From Limnoperna fortunei (lineage: Eukaryota > Mollusca > Bivalvia > Mytilida > Modiolidae), in the NCBI GenBank assembly GCA_944474755.1, contig OX104123.1, forward strand, positions 63,109,898-63,173,897: 64,000 bases of DNA, read 5' to 3'. Made by a program: the position numbers and the translations under genes. Position 1 is the stretch's first letter. Each line of letters begins with the position of its first letter. This document shows, one piece after another, positions 13,401-23,576 of this stretch. Below the pieces are notes generated by a model. That model saw nothing but the letters and a program-made list of their open reading frames with translations, made no database searches and was not told where the DNA came from.

Positions 13401-16400
13401 TTTGTGGTCCAGCTTCCTAAAAACTGGACATACTGTAGAAATAATGACAGAATTTTAAGTAATAAATAATAACAAATATTTTTCAGATGGTTACGACAAG
13501 TTGAAACCTTTTGGCATCAGTATTCATGGATGTATTGATGGGTAATTTTTAATATTTAAATAGCACTTAAAGGGTTTGAAGACTAATAAAAGTTCTTCTT
13601 TATCTGAATAAAAGGTTTGGTTTAGCATTTAAAGAATGTTTTATTTCAGCAAGAATTTATGCGAGGAATAAGAGAGAATGTATATTTATTCAAAGAGGAT
13701 TTTTAACTATACTTGTATTCCACAGTTTCAACTACATGTATTAGCATGTTTTTGATGTGTGCTAGTATGCCAATGTACTTTTTGCCTTTTTAAAAAATAG
13801 GTTTTCACGGAAAGTGTTGTGGATTGAAGCTGGTCCTACAAACAAAAGACCAGAAGTGGTTGCACATTACTTAATGAACACAGTAAATAATTTGAAAGGT
13901 ATTGATTTTATTCAAATACTTATACCCTGCTTTAATGAAGAGGGGTTATATTGTTTAACCATGGTCTGTTCATCTGTAAAAAATTTCGTTGCAGTTTTTT
14001 AAACAATTATAGCCTGCAAAAGCCTGATATTTTGGATACTGCTTTATCCTATACCTTATGATGTAAAGCTAAGTAATGCTCCTTGGGCATCTACTTCCTG
14101 TTTACCGAATAATTCGATTTTTAAACATTGTTAACATACATGCAAAATTTTTGGGAAAGCAGTGTATCACTATCTGCATTACCTCTCTTGTTTTGTCAAC
14201 ATCCTATTTCATATAATTTACTATGGAAAATTACCTTTTTTTAATTTTTATTAACAAATTGCCAAATTCTCCTATTATTACATTAGTGTTTACATTATCA
14301 TGCAATAACTGTTACAATTGTTTACATTATTAGGTCAGTAATGTCAATTATCAACAATAGAAAAACTGGTGAAACTGACCATAGTAAAGATACGGAAACA
14401 ATATAAATGAATTGATACATCTTGTGTATCAGTAGTCATGTTTCAAACAAAACTCATTCTTTGGAGATCACCTTAAAAATTTGTTTATAAAGTAATAAAC
14501 TCTGTTCAAAACAATGAAAAAAACTATTTTGTGGTACAAACACTTTTATACATAGATGGTTGATCGGCTGTTGCTAATTATCCAGTGAGCAATATTCCAG
14601 CCACATTCAGGGCATGACCAGTTTGCAATCGATAAATACTTATTGCAATTGCAATTATCTAAGGACTATAGATATTGGTAACTTGGTGAAAAAAACTAGA
14701 CCAAAAGAGCTAACAACACTTGTTTTAAATTTGCTCTTTATGTATATAGGTTTTCCGACAAAGATAAGAGCTGACCCTGGTACTGAGAATGGTATGATTG
14801 CTACAATTCAAGCCACATTTACGTCAAACTTGAATTCTGTTATTTCTGGTTCCTCAGTATTAAACCAGGCAAGTTGTTGGTTCATTCCATCTACAATAAT
14901 TAATTTTTAGATTACAGTGTAACAATTCTAAAGACTTGAAGGATTAAAAGTTTACAGCTTAGAATAAAAACTGGACAAGTACAATGTATGATTAGATATA
15001 TTTAATCTCAGACTAAAGTAGAACTGAGTGTGGTGCTGAAATTGAATTTGTACATGTAATCTCAAATAAATTTAACGATATTTGATTACTTTTTTATTAA
15101 TAATATACAATTAATGACTTCAATATAGGTAGATTTATCAGCCAGATAAAATGTAATATTCACAGAGACGCTAGGCAAGGGTGAATATACATTTTTGAGG
15201 GCTGATAAAAACCATATATCGAAGTCACTAATTCTTTTATTACATGAATAAAACCATCATCCCCCTTGATAAGAAAAACAGAGGATGCCTTTTCTACAGG
15301 AGCACCTGCTTACATTTTGTATAATTGTTGTAATGCTACTTACCATTAATATTTTTTATTAAATACTGCATTTTGATATCAATTTGCTGATAGTCCTGAA
15401 ATTCAAATATTCAAATATCAAAATATTGCAAGTGTAAGAATGAATCAATATATCACAGAGCCGACATTTATCCCATTTGTTGACGACACGAGCAATGTAT
15501 GTGTAGCAGACATCAATGAATTGTGTACAATACAATTAATACAATCGATTTGTTTGGACAAATGAATTTATTAAGACGGCAATTCTTATTGGCTAAAACA
15601 TAAAAAACTGGTCAATATGGGATTTCGCAGCGGAATCGTGCAGCATACAAACATTGTATGTAATTTTAGTACTGTTGCGACTTATCGTTACCTGAAAATT
15701 GTTTTTAGACCAATCAAAACACCCAATAATTCTATTAATGTAATAATATATTTGTGTTTATATTTTAGCGTATCGAGAGATGGTGGGGTTGGCTACGTCA
15801 GGCAAAATCAGATTTCTGGATTAATCATTTCAAGGTGTGTTTAGTTTTCTTTTGGGAAGATGCAGTTAATAATATGGTATCCAAATAACTCACTTTGAAA
15901 AAAGTGACCAGCAATATAGAAATTTTTTATTTACCAATTCAATATTGCGGGTAGTAGACAGAAACTGGAAGGGTCCACTTACACTATCAGTGGCAAGTTT
16001 ACCATGCCTACCATGGTGACTAGAAGTTTTCTTTACTTGATTGAACTTATATATGCAATGTTATCTGTAATTTTGTCGAACAGATTTTTTATTTTGTTTG
16101 ATAAAAAATGGGACAAAGGTTCTTGGTTTTCTAGCTATAAGAAATATTTTTTGTTATTACAATTTTAGCTTCCATTTAAACAATGTATCTCTCACTAACC
16201 CATATATTGTTATATTTCACAATTGTGAGGTTATAATAACAAGTGATATTGCATGGCTGGCAATGTTGCTATATAAATGAAATCCAAAAAATGTTTTATC
16301 CATGCAATATCACTTGTAATCAAAGTTTAGCCGTGCAATATTGCTTGTTATCAAAACGTCAGCCATGCAATAACACAATATGTTAATATTTTTGAAATAT

Positions 16401-19217
16401 TCACTCTAAAAAAATTTTCTGCAGAAAAATTATAGCAATTTAACCCTTAAAAAACAAATATTGACAAAACGCATTACTTTGTATAAAAAACACCAATATA
16501 TTAAGAAGACCAAAAAATTAAAGAGGAACAATTACAGTGAAACATTTATGGCATCTCAGTGCATTCGATATCATGTTTTATGGAACATTTCAAAGGAACA
16601 TCGCCCCATGAGGGATCCGGGTGCCTAAAAGAATAGACCGCAGTCGCGCTAGGTTGTCGTAAAAGGCGACTAAATAGCACCCAGTACCCTGACCGGCGTG
16701 CCAGGTCGGTTTGCCTAAAGACTGACTGGGATGTGTGCCCCAGGTGGTTGAATGGGGTAACCCTGGCAAGCTGGGGTTGTCAGGCCATAATACAGAAAAC
16801 CTGACCGCAAACCATATTAGTGCACCGTGTTCGGAAAATGCCACGTTCCTCGCACGTTAAAGAACGCTGCTGTAGTATTTGCTATGAGTAAGGATTTCGA
16901 TCCCTCTACAGGAGGCTAAATTGGCGGACCCAATCCATCCTCCCATTTGCCAGTGGCAATCTAAAATCCGTTACCCCTTTTTTCCTTGTGTCCCATCCCA
17001 TTTTCATTCATCATCATTTTATGTTCATTTTATCATCCATTTCATGTTCATCGCCTGAATATAGCTGAAATATTGCTGCTCTGGCGTTAAACACCATTAT
17101 TCAAGCAATCAATAAATCAATCAAAGGAACATCTACCTAAGCCGTTGGCCTCGGTAGATCTCTCTTTCAAGTGTTCCATAAAACATGATATCGCATGACC
17201 TGAGCTGCCATAATTGAATAGAAGTATTCTTTATGCATCATGTGTATTTGAATAGATTTATCATTTGTCATCTTGCTGCAGTTGAAACAATTGTCAATTT
17301 ATTAAGTCAAGCCCCTTGTTAGATGAGAGCATAACAGCATGTATATTTGATAGTTTTTTTCATAACTAGTGTTTTGAAGCGGAGGGAATTCTGGTACCAA
17401 ATAATATTATTCACAGGTAAATATGTAATATTACTTGTAGTTTTGAAGTATTTATTTAAATCGTATCAGATAACGGATGGTCACACCATACATTATTAAA
17501 CATTCTTATATGATGTTCTTTTGAGACCACTATTTTCGAAAGTGAAACTTATGATTACATTTGACTTGTATAGCTAGCTGTTCCAATTACTTGCCATAGA
17601 ATGCACATTTCTCTACTTGTAAACACACACATCACATTCCTTTTCAGTTGCTTTTAATACCTTGTTATTCATTCTTTACAAGTGTAGAAGTGTTTTTCAT
17701 TGTTTTAAAAGACATTGAGGTCCCAAAAAATTACAAATGTATGCAATTATCCTATTATGGTCAAAATTCAATGAGATGTCGGGTATTTTCTACCTTTTGG
17801 TCAAAGTACAGATAACTGCTCCATCAGCTGTTTAAAAAACTGCTTTAATCTGTTTTCTTTAAAGCTCTTCATCGGTAATAGTTTGAAGTTGCAGCCATGT
17901 AGGCATGACTCTGATAAAACAAAACTTCCAACTTGGTTCACCTGCAGTATACCATATGATAGTTGCTTCATTATTGTAAAATCATGGCAAATTGTAATGT
18001 AATGTGCTCATTTTTTCAGGACATGCCTACAGTTTGCATACTTACCACTTATTAGAAAGGAACTGAAAGAAATACAATTAATGTGGAATTCCCACAGGAT
18101 CAGAAGACAAAACAAAGGGGATACACTGTCTGGAATTCCTGATGTTATGTACTCCAATCCAGAGATTTTTGGTAGGTCTTACTTATTGCTATGAGACAAA
18201 AAACTTGTGATGCAAACAGAAATATGTTGTTTATTTTCAATCTTTTTGAGGTCTTAAAAAGTATGGCTGCTGTAGATAAATGTGGAATAATGGAAACAAC
18301 ATGTAATGGGGGATGGAAAATCGGTTTTTACATTCGCATGAAAGCTGTGTTTAATTTGTGTTGATTTTTCATTGAACTGCCATGTTTCCGTTAACTTAAA
18401 ACACATGGTTGTTACAAACATTTTCAGGGGCCTCTGTGGCCGAATGGTCAAGGTAGTTCGTCTACTATTGATCTCGTGGTCTGTCAACACTGAGGGTGCG
18501 GGTTCGAGTCTCACTGCGGGCAGGGTGTACTCGACTCCAATGTTAATTGACAAGGATTGCCAGTTTTCCCACCGAAGGTCAAGGGTTCTCTACGGGTACT
18601 CCGGCTTCCTCCCCCAATAAAAACTGGACGCCATGACATAGCTGAAAAATTGCTGTAAGTAGCGTTAAACATCATACAAAACAAAACAAACAAACATTTT
18701 CCATATTAATCAATTCATGGTTCAGATTATTTATGGGTAACTACTCTTATGATCAATTCTAGTAGTAATATTTACATTGTTTTCATTGATTCACAAGTTT
18801 ATGTATTATTTATTTAATTTTAACAACACCATATTTATGTTTTATGATAGTCATTGGGTTCCTCCGCAGTAAAATTTTTGAACCATACATTTTCACTGTA
18901 TTTGTCTATCATCACTGCTGTTTAATTTAAATCATAAACACGCCAAAGAAATATTTTGGTAATGGAATACGTAATGTTTTTACATTTTTGTTTCAGATTG
19001 TAAAGATTATATCTTACCTGCCGGCCAGCTGGTCATAGATTTTTTTAAAAACTTGTGTCAGACTGAAGGAGAACTTTACAATGAGATAGATATTGACATT
19101 GCAACAGTTTTAAAGGACATATGCCACAATTCAGAAATTTTAACAGAGGCAGAAAATATAGAAGATGCCAAACATTTGTTTGTTTATTTAAAAGAAATTA
19201 TGGAAATTATGTTGTGA
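7441..19217 (+). CDS. Intron-rich DDE integrase/transposase-like protein, 13 exons, catalytic triad intact
   Basis: Coding segments joined by splice signals and frame are: 7441-7450, 9276-9369, 9862-9955, 10407-10486, 12355-12448, 13078-13102, 13487-13541, 13801-13898, 14750-14868, 15769-15834, 17370-17416, 18020-18171 and 18997-19217. Their sum is 1155 nt, or 384 residues plus TGA, and all phases agree. A 5' UTR part starts at 7410 behind an acceptor. Residues 5-66 look like a helix-turn-helix region. Residues 108-126 are a basic stretch (GIQRRKARRLRRRQYISRGP). The rve-type catalytic core follows: D133 in WHIDGYDKLKPFG, D192 in IRADPGTENGM and E226 in QRIERWWGWLR, giving D-x33-E. Every intron is GT-AG except the one after 14868, which starts with GC. 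The family is a widespread, poorly named metazoan integrase-core group. The intact frame and 12 introns argue for a host gene (domesticated integrase) rather than a fresh transposon. Function is unknown. Confidence 0.88.
7600..9130. repeat. Dispersed-repeat remnants in intron 1 of the integrase gene
   Basis: The stretch at 7600-7830 has the run ggaatcaccctgtctgtctg followed by gcgcaactcctaaaccgc, a pattern recurring near 3125. Two related blocks at about 8700-8760 and 8890-8940 share TTTTGTGTAATCAACTCCT; the same phrase reappears near 10200. These are short decayed copies and have no coding content. Confidence 0.5.
9580..9720. repeat. Degenerate relative of the foldback element at 15085
   Basis: The phrases tatattcaccc, ttcatttttgaggg and gttgagaaatacagat resemble the right half of the foldback at 15085-15265. 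It lies in the second intron of the integrase gene. Confidence 0.35.
11363..12112. repeat. Dispersed non-autonomous element, about 750 bp
   Basis: It begins with gatcacctgacccaaagggt followed by catgtgagctattgtcatca and ends with ggtgagcaatacaggctatt gagagcctct. Head and tail are partly complementary (gtgagctattg against caatagc...). Internal modules (gaaacaaaacttactagcaa and variants) repeat every 150-160 bp. I recognise this as a common molluscan interspersed repeat, but I have no family name. It sits in intron 4 of the integrase gene. Confidence 0.6.
12650..12905. repeat. Dispersed element with TATACCCCGCTTTGAAG head
   Basis: It starts with attataccccgctttgaaga and ends with ggggtatactgagtgagcag followed by tagctcac. 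The same head recurs in degraded form at 6926, 10637 and 13918 (taccctgctttaatgaagag), so it is an interspersed family. It lies in an intron of the integrase gene. Confidence 0.6.
13343..13432 (+). mobile_element. Fragment of tRNA-derived SINE family A
   Basis: The string cagggtgtgcttgactccaa, then cttaattgaccagaattg, then cagcttcctaaaaactggac, matches the body of the SINE at 18426-18689 in order. The tRNA head and the 3' hairpin are missing. It lies in an intron of the integrase gene. Confidence 0.6.
15085..15265. mobile_element. Foldback (palindromic) element in an intron
   Basis: The left arm (attaatgacttcaatatagg ... tttatcagcc) pairs with the right arm (ggctgataaaaaccatatat cgaagtcactaat). 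An inner pair, aaaatgtaatattcac and gtgaatatacattttt, flanks a loop of about 17 bases. There is no coding capacity. It is probably a non-autonomous DNA element. Confidence 0.6.
16225..16376. repeat. Cluster of inverted copies of a 20-bp motif
   Basis: The motif aacaagtgatattgcatggc at 16239 occurs in inverted form at about 16301 (ccatgcaatatcacttgt), 16331 (ccgtgcaatattgcttgtta) and 16363 (ccatgcaataacac). The segment can fold into alternative hairpins. Confidence 0.55.
16549..17212. mobile_element. Foldback element split by a SINE insertion
   Basis: The left arm at 16549-16602 (cgatatcatgttttatggaa) is the reverse complement of the right arm at about 17155-17212 (ttccataaaacatgatatcg). The interior is interrupted by the element at 16603-17120, flanked by a duplicated target. 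Without the insert the foldback would be about 130 bp. Confidence 0.7.
16603..17120 (+). mobile_element. SINE-like retroposon (family C, about 520 bp) with LINE-type 3' tail
   Basis: The element is flanked by an 11-13 bp direct repeat, tcaaaggaacatc, at 16590-16602 and 17121-17133, which I read as its target-site duplication. The head contains a small hairpin, ggttgtcgtaaaaggcgact. The tail carries the hairpin 17052-17086 (cgcc ... ggcg around ATAGCTGAAATATTGCTG), then GTTAAACACC and an ATCA-like tail. That tail matches the LINE end at 470-530. It is non-coding; the minus-strand open frame in it has no protein resemblance. A possible degenerate pol III B box is gatttcgatcc near 16893, but this is weak. 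Confidence 0.7.
18426..18689 (+). mobile_element. tRNA-derived SINE, family A, full length
   Basis: The head resembles tRNA-Ser/Leu: A-box-like TGGCCGAATGG at 18438 and B-box-like GGTTCGAGTCTC at about 18501. A body follows (ctcgactccaatgttaattg, then ggcttcctcccccaataaa) and the 3' hairpin acgcc ... agcgt around ATAGCTGAAA. It ends in a CAAA-rich tail. A perfect 12-bp direct repeat, acaaacattttc, at 18414-18425 and 18690-18701 is its target-site duplication. It lies in the last intron of the integrase gene. It is not a functional tRNA. Confidence 0.88.
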
Positions 19218-19954
19218 AGACATTCTTTTGCTTCTTCAGGTTTTTTTACCGGTCTTATTTTCCTGGCATCAAAATGTAACACTACAGATTCTGAGTACAA
19301 TGTTTTATTGACAAATTAACATTGCATTAAAGTAAATGTCAATTCACTAAATTAACACATTTTGAAAGCATTTCAATGATTAATTGCTATTAAAGAAATC
19401 ATATAAATTCATAAAATGATTATTAACCAAATTTTCTAATGGAAAATAAGGTTTGTTTATTTTTGGATGTACTGTGGCAGGTGGCTGTTAAAACTTGTTC
19501 ATTTAATAACTTGAACAAAGTTTCGTGGCTTCTTTTTTACCGTCCGACCAAGGGCATTAAGTTGTCGGTGTAGGACGTAAAAAGCTCCCAAAGTCAGTCA
19601 GTGGCTTCTTTTGAAATCGTGATACATGTATGTTGTTTCTAGTGATAAAAAAAAGTCAAGATTAATTTAAACATTAATCGCTTCATTCGTTTCTTAGTTT
19701 GGGCCATTTTTTTGAAAAAGGGGGAGATTATATGTAAGATAATTTGGTTTTCTGTCTTGCTGACAGCCTCTTGTCTAATATTCCAATAGTCTTTTATTTG
19801 CTTCTTTATGAATGTGTCCAAATGTTTTGTCCAAACATAATTTCTGCATGATTCTAGACATTTTCCTCATTTGTTGACTGCACAATCCTATTACCTTTGT
19901 TATTGGGCTATTTAAGGGTGCTATACATCGTAAATGCAACAAAGTAAATAAATT
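19218..19954. other. 3' flank of the integrase gene
   Basis: AT-rich sequence without a recognisable exon. AATAAA-like signals are scattered. A minus-strand frame of 60 codons at 19639-19821 has no recognisable motif and is probably chance. Confidence 0.4.
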
Positions 19955-20075
19955 TTGTATGATTATGGTGACATTTTCTTAGTATTGGTAACATTAATAT
20001 CCAATTTGTCACACTTCAGATTTTACTGTGTGTACAGTAGCACAAAAATATGTCATTCAGAAAGCAATAATGTGA

Positions 20076-20617
20076 CCTTAAGGTCAAAGGTCAACAACCA
20101 CGGTATGCAACACACCACCTTGATAAGTCTAGTGAAAGATTCAAAAGCACAAAAGGCATTAAAGGAAGTAGTGTTAGACAAGCCTTTGAGAAAGGACATT
20201 CGGCAGTTAAGTGAATTTTGTCATACAGGAAATTTAGAAGTTTTTCATAGTTTGTTACTAAAATATACACCAAAGCGACAGGAGTTCGATAATGATCAGA
20301 TGTGGACACGCACTGCTTTGGCTGTCTTAGATCATAATTTAAATCAAAATCGTGACCAAAAGATCAACAAAGATTGTGAAAAGGCATATAAACTGGTATG
20401 TCCAAAAGCAACCGGACATTGGGTAGCAAAGCCGGTTTTTAATGACAAATCATATCAGTGGGTATTTGCTATGATTGAAAATGTATTAGTTCAAAATGAA
20501 ACTATGGTACTGCCAGTCAAGGAAAGGACACAGGAAGGAAATATTGCTCCTGTGCCTGTTCCATCTAAAACAGATATGATTCAAAATTTATTTTCCCGAT
20601 TTGAAAAATTGACATGA
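20076..20617 (+). CDS. C-terminal part of a transposon-associated protein family (HTGxLEVxHSLLLKY motif), partial
   Basis: The open frame runs from 19955 to 20617, but only the part from about 20076 looks like protein. It contains CHTGNLEVFHSLLLKYTPKR at residues 89-108 of the frame, then TRTALAVLDHNLNQNRD and CPKATGHWVAKPVF. I recognise this signature from large families of uncharacterised proteins in fish and molluscs that look transposon-derived or domesticated and have a longer N-terminal zinc-type region. That N-terminal region is not visible upstream, so this is either a last exon behind an acceptor such as the one ending at 20019 (cacacttcag) or a truncated copy. There is no internal stop or frameshift. 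Function is unknown, and it lies 860 bp after the integrase gene on the same strand. Confidence 0.6.
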
Positions 20618-20754
20618 ACATTTCCAGGTTTTCTTTCATAGTTAAAAAATTATATTGGTTTCTGCTTGGTTTGAACATGGTTTAACACTACTTTTAGAAA
20701 TTTTTCAGCTTTATCATGGTAATCTTAAAAATTATATTGATTGATTTTGCTAAG

Positions 20755-21795
20755 CATCCAGCAAGCAATGTTTTGTACAGCTATATTTAGGACAAGAACA
20801 AGTTTATAACCAATAAATCAACAGGGGAAGAGGATAGTCCACTGAAACGAAATTTTGACTTGCCACTAGCAAAGTATTGATGGAATGTCTGCTTTACATC
20901 CACCGAATAATATATTGAACAGCTTTATTCAGGAAGAGAGCAAGTTAATAAACAATAAATTAACAAGAAAACTGGATTGGCCACAGGGAAAAAAATGTTG
21001 ACTGCCACTGGAAAAGTTTGCTTAACATCAGGCGAATAATGTATCGAACAGCTTTATTCAGGACGAGAACAAGTTAACAAACAATAAATAAACAAAAAAA
21101 GTGGATTGGCTACAGGGAACAAAATTTTGTCTGCCACTGGAAAAGTTTGCTTAACATCAGGCGAATAATGTATTGAACAGCTTTATTCTTGGATGCGACC
21201 AAGTTAACAAACAATAAATCAACAAAAAAGTGGATTGGCCACAGGGAACAAAATTTTGACTGCCACTGGAAAAGTTTGCTTAACATCAGGCAAATAATGT
21301 ATTGAACAGCTTTATTCAGGACGAGAACAAGTTAACAAACAATAAATCAACAAAAAAGTGGATTGGCCACAGGGAACAAAATTTTGACTTCCACTGGAAA
21401 AGTTTGCTTAACATCAGGCGAATAATGTATTGAACAGCTTTATTCAGGATGCGAACAAGTTAACAATCAATAAATCAACAAAAAAGTGGATTGGCCACAG
21501 GGAACAACATTTTGACTGCCACTGGAAAAGTTTGCTTAACATCAGGCAAATAATGTATTGAACAGCTTTATTCAGGATGCGAACAAGTTAACAAACAATA
21601 AATCAACAAAAAAAGTGGATTGGCCACAGGGAACACAATTTTGACTTCCACTGGAAACGTTTGCTTAACATCAGGCGAATAATGTATTGAACAGCTTTAT
21701 TCAGGACGAGAACAATTTTATTAACAATAAATCAACAGGAAAAGTGGAGGAGCCACAGAGAACAAAATTTGGACTGCCACTGGAAGAGTATGTGG
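20755..21795. repeat. Tandem satellite, unit about 128 bp, about 8 copies
   Basis: The landmark gaacagctttattcagg recurs near 20916, 21044, 21175, 21303, 21432, 21559 and 21687. Each unit also has aacaataaatcaacaa, gtggattggccacagggaac and gccactggaaaag. The outermost copies are the most diverged, as is usual at array edges. No coding capacity. Confidence 0.88.
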
Positions 21796-21799
21796 TATT

Positions 21800-22265
21800 G
21801 GGTAAGGAAGGAGAACCGAGCCTTTTGTAGCAGCTACATTTAAATAACTCTTTTTCGAAATCTGTTATACTAGTATATGACGGGCTTTGCTTATTATGAC
21901 CTGACCAACAAACCCTCCGCCCCCAACGAGAGGGTCTCCACTATCTGTTACATAGTGCAGGCACTAGTCAGCACTCGGGGGAAAGCACTGAGAACCCTGG
22001 CAGTATTTGTTCCTTGAAAAAAGTATTAAAAATTTATGATATATGCAAGATATGATAACTTTGTCTAGGAATAACTTGGTCTTGAATAGAAATAATAAAT
22101 ATTTGTTTTATATATATATATGTTTGTAGCAGTCATTCTTTAAACAGTTTTGTATATGTTCTAAATAGAGAGTTAAAACATAAATGTATCACATGGAAAA
22201 TATTGGCTCAATCTAGATCTATGGATCACAGATGAAAACTCCCTAACTCTTTTATAACAAACATT
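21800..22265. other. Flank of the satellite
   Basis: I see no gene. The stretch 21813-22010 is unusually GC-richer than its surroundings (cctccgcccccaacgagagg, then gcaggcactagtcagcactc) and may be a decayed repeat. A short (TA)n tract lies near 22110. Confidence 0.35.
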
Positions 22266-23127
22266 TCATAAAAATAGATCTTGTGTATCCACAGCTGCTT
22301 GAAATCCTGTGTTCTCTGGAAAGGTGTCTCTAATGTCTGAAACTACACAAGAAGGAATTACAACTCTTCTTCTTCTTCCGAGCTTTTCGCCCTTAAGCAT
22401 CCAACAAAAAAATTGTCGGTATGTAAATTTATAAAATGTAATTCACTAAAGGTCTACTTACTCTTTGGTTTTGTCTTTTTCACTTTTGTCATTTGCAAGC
22501 ACATATATGAGATTAATAAATAAGACGGAAAATGAGAACTTTATATATTTTTATTTTGATGTTGCAAACAAGATACTTTTTTAAAAGTAGTCTCTGGACA
22601 AACTACCAATTATCGTGTTTCAACTTGTATTCATGGAAAATACCTCACCCCTCCCCCTTTTTTTATTAAATTTACCATACCGCAAATAGTTAATTTCTTA
22701 ACTCATAACTGATTTTAATTTAAGGAAAGAAAACTTCACTGTTCGATTATTTTTTTTTAAACTTTACAAAATGTATACATGAAAAAAAATTACCGATTGT
22801 TCAATTCCTCGGGTGCTCGTCCTTGCTGTCGCTTGAACATCATCATCTGAATGTACGCCAGTGATAATACATCTGGATTTAGAATTAAGGTGTCGTAACT
22901 TGGGTGCATTGTTATGCAGTTGTGATCTTCCAAGTTCGGTAGCACCAAATGGGATTCTCGACTACAAACTTTTTTTCTGTGGTAGGCATTTCTCGACAAT
23001 TGTCACATTCGCACTATTCTTCCAACGTGCGCAATCTAACTTTTGAAGATGCTAAAGCAGCTTGATTTCACTCCTCAAATTCTTCAGCAGAAAGCTCGGG
23101 TTCAAAATTGTAAGGGACAAGACCCAT
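22266..23127 (-). pseudogene. P2X7-type ballast-domain protein, decayed, two exons
   Basis: On the minus strand, exon 1 (about 23127-22794) encodes CECDNCREMPT and then CITMHPSYDTLILNPDVLSL, the Cys-rich pattern of the cytoplasmic zinc-binding ballast domain known from vertebrate P2X7. Invertebrates have many stand-alone copies. A GT donor follows at 22793. Exon 2 (22445-22266) starts behind an AG acceptor and encodes YRQFFCWMLKGEKLGRRRR and then VVIPSCVVSDIRDTFPE, the conserved end of the same domain. Exon 1 has two in-frame stops before CECDN and a frame change at the seven-A run near 22970-22977. Exon 2 needs another frame change at its start. No ion-channel part is present. I call it a pseudogene; sequencing error in the A run cannot be excluded. 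Confidence 0.75.
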
Positions 23128-23576
23128 CTGTTTTTCGTTGCTTTAGTTTTCCATATCGATTCCCGAAAGTAACAAATATTTTGGAAAGTTGATTAAAAGT
23201 TAAAGATGCTGAGACAGGTAAACCGGAATAGTAGGTGTGACGTCACGGATTGTACATAAATGGCTGCCTCCATGGAGGCGGGAATTTCAAAATTGATTGT
23301 TACAAAATATTAATTTATTTCGTAATAGTGAATTTTTTTAATAGGAAAGATTTTAGAAATATGTTTATATAACAATTCTCTGCAAATATTTTCAAAAATG
23401 TTTGGTTGGTTTCCTTCCCCTTTAAACTATTATGTATCAAAGCTTATAAAAATATGTAAATCAACCGGTTTATGTCTTATGAATGGCCGTGACCAACGTA
23501 CGTGGATTTTCAAATGAATTTACGTTTTGTGGATCTAGATCTCTCAGTCGTGGGCTATTTCATATCTGGGCCTTAA

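Noticed and set aside
14614..14910. 98-residue stand-alone protein
   Set aside because: Only 14750-14868 is a real exon of the integrase gene; the rest is intron read-through.
18436..18520. tRNA-Ser/Leu gene
   Set aside because: The A and B boxes are present, but the sequence continues into a SINE body and tail with a target duplication, and clover-leaf pairing of the acceptor ends is not seen. The same holds for 33750-33836, 36845-36935 and 39659-39750.
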